64,000 bases of DNA. Source: Scatomorpha stercorigallinarum (lineage in GTDB: Bacteria; Bacillota; Clostridia; Oscillospirales; Oscillospiraceae). Each line of letters starts with the position of its first letter. Position 1 is the first letter of the stretch. Made by a program: the position numbers and the translations under genes. Of the stretch, positions 58,382 to 64,000 are shown piece after piece. The notes under the pieces are model-generated. The model saw nothing but the letters and a program-made list of their open reading frames with translations, was not told the origin of the DNA and did no database searches. The stretch lies in NCBI GenBank assembly GCA_944387865.1, contig CALXGN010000006.1, positions 62,001 to 126,000 on the forward strand, written 5' to 3'.

Positions 58382-58407
58382 GTGTCTTTAAGTGTGTGAA
58401 ACCGGCG
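58382..58407. other. attR: right element boundary
   Basis: Element end GTGTCTTTAAGTGTGTGAAA (58382-58401) followed by core CCGGCG (58402-58407), which continues into host codons. Confidence 0.85.
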
Positions 58408-58493
58408 CGGCGGAGCCCTCCACGTCGAACCTGCTGGCGCTGGCACGCCTCTACGGCGTCAGCGCGGAGGAGCTGCTGAAAAATGTAGAGTGA
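58402..58493 (+). pseudogene. XRE-family regulator gene, 3' part
   Basis: From the core the sequence reads G-A-A-E-P-S-T-S-N-L-L-A-L-A-R-L-Y-G-V-S-A-E-E-L-L-K-N-V-E and TGA: exactly the missing end of the HTH protein cut at 47955. Joined, the motif is K-W-E-T-G-A-A-E-P-S-T-S-N. Without the element the gene would be continuous. Confidence 0.9.
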
Positions 58494-58529
58494 CGGGCTG
58501 CTATCACAGATATAAATCAGGAGGAGGGC

Positions 58530-58565
58530 ATGTTGGAGCGCATGCGTGGTTTCTTATATGAGTGA
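58530..58565 (+). CDS. possible 11-residue leader peptide
   Basis: ATG 58530 with AGGAGG six bases before it encodes M-L-E-R-M-R-G-F-L-Y-E and stops inside the first codons of the next gene (shared ATGAGTGA). Either a coupling leader or the frameshifted true N terminus of that gene. Confidence 0.4.
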   Translation: MLERMRGFLYE

Positions 58566-59205
58566 CGCAGAATACTATGTGGGCCTTATAAAGCGGCAGG
58601 TGGACCCGCACAAATGGTTTTTGCTCAGGAGCGGGCTCAATGTGAACGGGTACGGCGGCCTGAAGGGACGGGCGTTCAACGAACTGATGAAGCTATGCTT
58701 CTCCCGGGCGGAGCTGTTCAGTTTTACCAGTATGCAAAACCCCAAATATCAAAGGCACCCGGTGCTCGAAGAGCTTGAGGAGCTGAGGATAGCCACGATC
58801 CAGACCGACCGCTGGTTTGGATATTACGGCGTCGAGCCGGAAATATATGTGTCCATTTTCCGGGCGGAAAAGGCCGCGTGCGACGTGATATGCTCATATT
58901 ATAGCGACATCTATTTGCGGAACAAGGATAGGGTGGATATCGCGCTCGAGGCGATGGATCTGCTGCCCGAAAATTACTACCGGCTCGAGGACCTGACGTT
59001 TTACGTTGACGGCAAGGCCTTCCTTGGGACTCTGTCGCACGAGGGAGAGGCGGCAATGCGCGCACCGGACGAAGAATTTGAGCGGCAGGCTCTTGAACTG
59101 GGCTATTGGAGCAACGACCCTTCGTATAACCTGCATGCGGTCGATTTCGACTACGTGTGGATAGAAAAGCGCCCGTCCGGAGGCCGGGAAATAGGGACAA
59201 AATAA
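58558..59205 (+). CDS. protein of unknown function
   Basis: 215 residues, soluble, mixed alpha/beta, rich in Tyr, Phe and Asp/Glu (D-A-E-Y-Y-V-G-L-I-K-R; F-G-Y-Y-G-V-E-P-E-I-Y-V-S-I-F; D-F-D-Y-V-W-I-E-K). I do not recognise a family. It has no ribosome-binding site of its own but overlaps the short leader that has one. Base composition is less GC-rich than the backbone. A terminator follows. Confidence 0.7.
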   Translation: MSDAEYYVGLIKRQVDPHKWFLLRSGLNVNGYGGLKGRAFNELMKLCFSRAELFSFTSMQNPKYQRHPVLEELEELRIATIQTDRWFGYYGVEPEIYVSIFRAEKAACDVICSYYSDIYLRNKDRVDIALEAMDLLPENYYRLEDLTFYVDGKAFLGTLSHEGEAAMRAPDEEFERQALELGYWSNDPSYNLHAVDFDYVWIEKRPSGGREIGTK

Positions 59206-59209
59206 AGAA

Positions 59210-59248
59210 ACCGCCCACCGGCGCGACTTCCGGTGGGCGGTCCTTTAT
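59210..59248 (+). terminator. rho-independent terminator
   Basis: ACCGCCCACCGG, CGCGACTT, CCGGTGGGCGGT, then CCTTTAT. The remaining 170 bases to the phosphorylase stop are AT-rich with no gene seen. Confidence 0.88.
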
Positions 59249-59415
59249 GGAATGAGGACAAAATGAAAAAGATGAAGCTGTCTCTTGCGATTGTTATAAT
59301 AACAGGCAGATGTTAAGCAAAAAACAGGGGTTTTATTACGAAAATATTAAATCGCAAGTTTTTTTCGTATAGATGCTGTAAGGGTTTTACAGTTTACATA
59401 ATTATTGGAGCCGGC

Positions 59416-60240
59416 TCACTTCATGGCGGCGATGCTCTCGCCCACCAGGCGCTTGAAGAGCGGCGCGGCGGCGTCCGCCGCGGCCTGCACTTCCTCGTGC
59501 GTCAGCGGCGTGGGGGAGAGGCCGGCGCCCTTGTTGCAGACGCAGCTGATGCCGCAGACGCGCAGGCCGCAGTGGCGGGCGGCCGTGGCCTCCACGGCGG
59601 TGGACATGCCCACGGCGTCCGCGCCCAGGACGCCAAGCATCCGCACCTCGGCGGGCGTCTCGAAGCAGGGGCCGGTGAGCTGGCAGTAGACGCCCTCGCG
59701 CAGGGCGATGCCCGCCTTTTTGGCGGTGGCGCGGATGATATCGCAGAGCTCGGGGTCATAGACGTGCGACATGTCCGGGAAGCGGGTGCCCAGCTCCTCG
59801 ATATTCGCGCCCACCAGCGGGTTGGGGAAGAAGGTCATGATGTGGTCGGTTATGAGCATGAAGTCGCCGGCGTTGAAGTCCGGGTTGACGCCGCCGGAGG
59901 CGTTCGTGAGGAAGAGTATCTCCGCGCCCAGCATGCGCATCAGGCGCGTGGGCAGCACCACATCGCTGAGCTCGTAGCCCTCGTAGTAGTGCACGCGGCC
60001 CTGCATGCAGACGACGGGCACGCCGCGCAGGTAGCCGAAGATGAACTTGCCCGCGTGCCCGGGCACGGTGGAGACGGGGAAGCCGGGGATGTCGGCATAC
60101 GGCACCTCGCAGACGATGTCCACCTCCGAGGCAAAGCCGCCGAGGCCGCTGCCGAGCGTGAGCGCGGCCTTGGGCACGAAGTCCGTGCGCGTGCGCACGT
60201 AGTCGCGGCATTTGAGCAGTTTTTCGTATCTGGCGTCCAT
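59416..60240 (-). CDS. purine nucleoside phosphorylase, trimeric type
   Basis: 274 residues. L-T-L-G-S-G-L-G-G phosphate loop, M-Q-G-R-V-H-Y-Y-E-G-Y, L-T-N-A-S-G-G-V, base-binding F-E-T-P-A-E-V-R-M and C-N-K-G-A-G with the purine-contact Asn. Splits inosine/guanosine, or methylthioadenosine and 5'-deoxyadenosine in some members, to base and sugar-1-phosphate. ATG 60240 follows GGAGGG. It stands near mtnA and a class II aldolase, which hints at deoxy- or methylthio-ribose-1-phosphate output. Confidence 0.95.
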   Translation of the reverse strand: MDARYEKLLKCRDYVRTRTDFVPKAALTLGSGLGGFASEVDIVCEVPYADIPGFPVSTVPGHAGKFIFGYLRGVPVVCMQGRVHYYEGYELSDVVLPTRLMRMLGAEILFLTNASGGVNPDFNAGDFMLITDHIMTFFPNPLVGANIEELGTRFPDMSHVYDPELCDIIRATAKKAGIALREGVYCQLTGPCFETPAEVRMLGVLGADAVGMSTAVEATAARHCGLRVCGISCVCNKGAGLSPTPLTHEEVQAAADAAAPLFKRLVGESIAAMK

Positions 60241-60242
60241 TT

Positions 60243-61172
60243 TTAACCCTCCATAACATGTAATGCCCGGACCTCCGGGTCGGTTATCTGCTGCATGATG
60301 GAATATGCGTGCGATTCGAGATAGTCGCCCTCCGCCTCCGTCAGGCCCTGCAGGCGGAGCTCGCTGATGGCGACGGCGCTGGCGCTCTCGATGTCCGCGG
60401 CGATGCGCTCCGCGTCCCTCATCGTGGAGGCGGCGGCTATGTCCTTCAGATAGGGCAGGGCCTCCGCCATCGCCACCAGGCCCTCCGCGCCGGCGAACTG
60501 CCACTTGTAGAAGGGCTCATAGCGGAAATTGAGCAGGTACATCATCGACAGCGCGGCGTTGAGGAACTCGCCCAGCGCCAGCCGCGCGCCGAAAACGTCG
60601 CCGCGCTTCATCAGGCGGTAGTAGTTGTACTGCCCGGACTGCGCCATGCTGGCCGCGCGGGCGGCCAGTTTTTTCTTGCGGATGTCCTCCGGGTAACAGG
60701 GCAGGAGCGCATTGCGGATGGCCGAGAATTCACCCAGGCCGTCCTCAAACACCTCGCCGCTGGTGCAGGTGGCGAGGAAGTGCTCCTGTATGCGCACCCA
60801 TTTCATGGCCGTCTCCGGCGCGCCGGGGCAGCCGATGTAATAGCGGTAAAAGTCCGAGGTGCGCATGACGCCCGTGCGCTGCGCGCCCTTGCCGCTGTCC
60901 AGCCGCGTGAAGCCGAGGAATTCCCGCGGCAGCTCGCGGTAGGCCGCCTGAAGCTCTTCGCCGTAGCGCTCGAAGTCCTCGTCCGGGAGCCAGATGCAGA
61001 AGCCGGGGCCGAAGTCGTGGTCGCGGGAGACCTCGTCGTCCAGGCCCAGGCACTCCGAGCCCTGGCCGGAGAGCCCGGCCGCGGCGCGGGACATGACATC
61101 CGGGAAGCGGGATCTGAGAGCAGGCGCTCCGCATTCAAAGTAAAACCGTCTTGATAATTCCAGACCTTTCAA
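60243..61172 (-). CDS. DUF4037 nucleotidyltransferase-like protein
   Basis: 309 residues. The N-terminal part has G-S-E-C-L-G-L-D-D-E-V-S-R-D-H-D-F-G-P-G in pieces, a nucleotidyltransferase-type G-S...D-x-D arrangement; the C-terminal DUF4037 half is helical. TTG 61172 (M-K-G-L-E-L-S-R-R-F) is preferred: AGGTGA stands 6 bases upstream and the family begins this way; GTG 61181 is the alternative. Two bases separate it from the phosphorylase gene, so they are co-transcribed. Confidence 0.85.
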   Translation of the reverse strand: MKGLELSRRFYFECGAPALRSRFPDVMSRAAAGLSGQGSECLGLDDEVSRDHDFGPGFCIWLPDEDFERYGEELQAAYRELPREFLGFTRLDSGKGAQRTGVMRTSDFYRYYIGCPGAPETAMKWVRIQEHFLATCTSGEVFEDGLGEFSAIRNALLPCYPEDIRKKKLAARAASMAQSGQYNYYRLMKRGDVFGARLALGEFLNAALSMMYLLNFRYEPFYKWQFAGAEGLVAMAEALPYLKDIAAASTMRDAERIAADIESASAVAISELRLQGLTEAEGDYLESHAYSIMQQITDPEVRALHVMEG

Positions 61173-61361
61173 AAATATCACCTGTCATATGGGGACTTTC
61201 GGGGGCGGGCGGCCGGGCAAAAAGGGATGACAGCCGGCCCGCTGCCGCCCCCGCCAGATGATACTCTATCACAAACACCTGGCCCAGCGCAATATCCATA
61301 GGGTAATTGCTCTCCGCGTCGCCGGCAGTCCGTCACCTGGCCTACAGGCTACACATCTACG

Positions 61362-61377
61362 ATATACTGTAGTATAT
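61362..61377. promoter_or_regulatory. palindrome in a divergent intergenic region
   Basis: ATATACT-GT-AGTATAT, perfect 7-bp arms in the 294-base gap between the DUF4037 and polyferredoxin genes. A possible operator for both. Confidence 0.4.
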
Positions 61378-61466
61378 ATGCCGCCGTATGTCAACCAGTT
61401 GGCGGTTGCCACTGGCGCCGCGGGCGCGGCCGTGGTATAATGGACAAAAAGGCGGGGGAGAGCGGC

Positions 61467-62288
61467 ATGAGGAAGTACGCCCCGGCCGCGGTGATATTCG
61501 CGGCCTTTGAGACGGTCGCCATATCGCTGTGGCTCAGCAAGGCCAACGTGTTTTATCTCTTCAATTTCAGCTACATCGGCGGGGCCATAGCCCTTGGCAT
61601 GGTGCTGTACGCGCGCAATTATGCGCATGCCCGGCGTGTGGTGCAGCTGCTCGTGGGGACGTACATGCTGGTGTATCTGGGGCTGATATGCAACGAGAAC
61701 ATGCAGATCGAGGGCTTCTGGTACTATCTCTTCACCGGGGTATTTGAGGCCGCGACCATACACTACGCCGTGGCGAAGATATTCGGCCCGCTGCTCTTTG
61801 GGCGCGGCTGGTGCGGCTACGCCTGCTGGACGGCCATGGTGCTCGACTTCCTGCCCTACAAGGTGCCGGCGAGCCACGAGCGGCGGAGGATAGGCTGGAT
61901 ACGCTATGTCATGTTTGCGCTGTCGCTGGCCTTTGCCGGTGCGCTGTTCCTGGCCCATGTGGAGGGTATGGAGCGGATCATGTTCTGGGCCTTCGTGGCG
62001 GGCAACGCCGCCTACTACGCGCTGGGCGCGGCGCTGGCCTTCGCGCTGAGGGACAACAGGGCTTTTTGCAAGTACATATGCCCTGTCACGGTGTTTTTAA
62101 AGCCCATGAGCTACTTCGCCGTCTTCCGCGTGCAGTGCGACAAGGACAAGTGCGTCTCCTGCGGGAAATGCGCGCAGGTGTGCCCCATGGACGTGGATGT
62201 GACGGACAATTCCCGCCGGCGCAAAAACGGCACGGAGTGCATTCTGTGCATGGAATGCGTCAGGGCCTGCCCCAAAAAGGCGCTTTAG
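61467..62288 (+). CDS. NapH-like polyferredoxin membrane protein
   Basis: 273 residues: about six membrane helices, the quinol-oxidase-like NapH motif G-R-G-W-C-G-Y-A-C-W (Cys pair) and a second pair C-K-Y-I-C-P, then a C-terminal double [4Fe-4S] domain C-V-S-C-G-K-C-A-Q-V-C-P and C-I-L-C-M-E-C-V-R-A-C-P. It moves electrons between membrane and cytoplasmic carriers. ATG 61467 has GGGGGAG upstream; the ATG at 61440 overlaps a TATAAT (61436-61441) likely to be the -10 of this transcript. Confidence 0.88.
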   Translation: MRKYAPAAVIFAAFETVAISLWLSKANVFYLFNFSYIGGAIALGMVLYARNYAHARRVVQLLVGTYMLVYLGLICNENMQIEGFWYYLFTGVFEAATIHYAVAKIFGPLLFGRGWCGYACWTAMVLDFLPYKVPASHERRRIGWIRYVMFALSLAFAGALFLAHVEGMERIMFWAFVAGNAAYYALGAALAFALRDNRAFCKYICPVTVFLKPMSYFAVFRVQCDKDKCVSCGKCAQVCPMDVDVTDNSRRRKNGTECILCMECVRACPKKAL

Positions 62289-62314
62289 GCGGCAAAAATA
62301 CAGGAGGACACGCA

Positions 62315-63360
<1,046 letters not shown>

Positions 63361-63364
<4 letters not shown>

Positions 63365-64000
63365 GCGCGCGCGAGGAAGTCGTCGCCGCCGCGAAGAGCT
63401 TTTCGTCTGCGGGGCTGACGGTGGCCACCTGGGGCAATATCAGCCTGCGGGTGGGGGACTCGGTTTACATAACGCCAAGCGGCATGGACTACGCCACACT
63501 GCTGCCGGAGGACATCACGGAGGTGTTGCTCAGCGGCGGGCGCGTGCTCTCCGGCGAGCGGCGGCCGAGCACGGAGACTGCGCTGCACCTCGCCGTGTAC
63601 GCCGCGAGGCCGGAGGTGCGAGCAATCGTTCACACCCACGCCGCGGAGAGCACGGCCTTCGCCGTGACCGGGCGGACGGTGCCCGTGATAACGGACGAGG
63701 CCGCGCAGGTCCTGCGCGGCGCGGTGCGCACGGCGGAATACGCCCTGCCCGGGACGCGGGAGCTGGCGGAGCGGTGCGTGGAGGCGCTCGGGGCGGAAGC
63801 CATGGCCTGCCTTCTGAGGTCGCACGGGGCCGTCTGCCTCGGCGAGAGCCTGAAGGCGGCGCTCGTCTGCGCCCGGGTGCTCGAGCAGACCTGCGAGATC
63901 TACCGCCTTGCCCAGAGCCTCGGCGGGCCGGCTAAACCGTTTCCGAAGGAACGTGTCGAAACGATGAAGCTGTTTTTACAGAACAGTTACGGACAGAAAC
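63361..64000 (+). CDS. class II aldolase/adducin family protein, 3' end outside window
   Basis: At least 213 residues with no stop before the window end. GTG start overlapping mtnA. Features: T-W-G-N-I-S-L-R, I-T-P-S-G-M-D-Y phosphate-binding segment, zinc ligands I-V-H-T-H-A and L-R-S-H-G-A-V. This is the fuculose-1-phosphate aldolase fold. Next to mtnA it matches the DHAP-shunt aldolase (Ald2) that cleaves 5-deoxyribulose- or 5-methylthioribulose-1-phosphate to DHAP and an aldehyde; MtnB dehydratase has the same fold and is the alternative. Confidence 0.85.

Larger units (their letters stand above)
47956..58401. mobile_element. integrative mobilizable element, 10,446 bp, serine-recombinase type
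   Basis: The boundaries come from the split host gene: both halves rejoin in frame across one CCGGCG copy. The ends are 20-bp imperfect inverted repeats, which would form a symmetrical attP around the core in the excised circle. Gene content in order: XRE repressor, structured RNA, HTH excisionase-like protein, small serine resolvase, large surface protein cargo, candidate oriT, DUF3847 protein, MobA/MobL relaxase, an 81-residue protein, and a large serine recombinase at the right end. No type IV secretion genes, so transfer would need a helper. G+C is clearly lower than in the flanks. Confidence 0.9.

Noticed and set aside
47950..58407. Reading the CCGGCG repeats as target duplication from a DDE transposase
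   Set aside because: No DDE transposase is present; the large serine recombinase and symmetrical inner ends make CCGGCG a recombination core instead.

Overview
The window reads as chromosome of a GC-rich (about two thirds G+C over most genes), strictly fermentative Clostridia-type anaerobe, most like gut Oscillospiraceae or a relative. This rests on single-chain pyruvate:ferredoxin oxidoreductase, a V-type ATPase, ferredoxin/flavodoxin electron carriers, a BlaI/M56 pair, SLH-domain surface proteins and Firmicutes-style XRE regulators. The family-level placement is inference; there is no rRNA here.

Left part (1-22957). A two-component system (response regulator tail, histidine kinase) runs into an anchored unknown protein and a VanY-type D,D-carboxypeptidase. 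A BlaI-type repressor and an M56 membrane protease follow, behind a perfect 20-bp inverted-repeat operator. Facing left are an EamA transporter, PcrA helicase, a 54-residue Cys protein and a tightly overlapped operon: MatC-like carrier, four-subunit 2-oxoacid:ferredoxin oxidoreductase (gamma-delta-alpha-beta) and two accessory proteins. An IclR regulator sits behind that operon, and two near-identical operator-like boxes exactly 63 bp apart lie in the operon leader. Four tRNA genes (Arg, His, Gln, Lys) share one promoter. Then come a cyclodeaminase-like protein, an AlkZ-related protein, an acyltransferase, an O-antigen-ligase-like protein, TatD, GNAT, a His-rich protein with a CooT-like protein, and an inositol-phosphatase-family enzyme.

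Middle (22958-46750). A 0.9-kb hairpin-rich spacer carries a MITE-like repeat. It precedes single-chain PFOR, a YloU/YloV pair, small redox and regulatory genes, GAPDH, glutamate racemase, a DUF2975-XRE-DUF4173 operon, a catalytic-histidine-less E2-like acyltransferase, and a complete nine-gene V-type ATPase operon (H-I-K-E-C-F-A-B-D) whose K subunit keeps the Na+-ligand residues.

Mobile element (47956-58401). A 10.4-kb integrative mobilizable element has split an XRE-family regulator gene inside its conserved K-W-E-T-G codons. The two gene halves can be rejoined exactly across a 6-bp CCGGCG core. The element carries divergent regulatory promoters, an XRE repressor, a long structured RNA leader, an excisionase-like HTH protein, a small serine resolvase, a 1,353-residue secreted LRR/Ig/lipase-fold/SLH surface protein, a candidate oriT, a DUF3847 protein, a MobA/MobL relaxase and a large serine recombinase.

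Right end (58402-64000). An unrecognised protein, purine nucleoside phosphorylase, a DUF4037 protein, a polyferredoxin membrane protein, methylthioribose-1-phosphate isomerase and a class II aldolase. The last two, with the phosphorylase nearby, suggest a DHAP-shunt route for salvage of 5'-deoxyadenosine or methylthioadenosine. Two genes flanking the element (46768 and 47654) are frameshifted at short homopolymers, so assembly error must be considered there.
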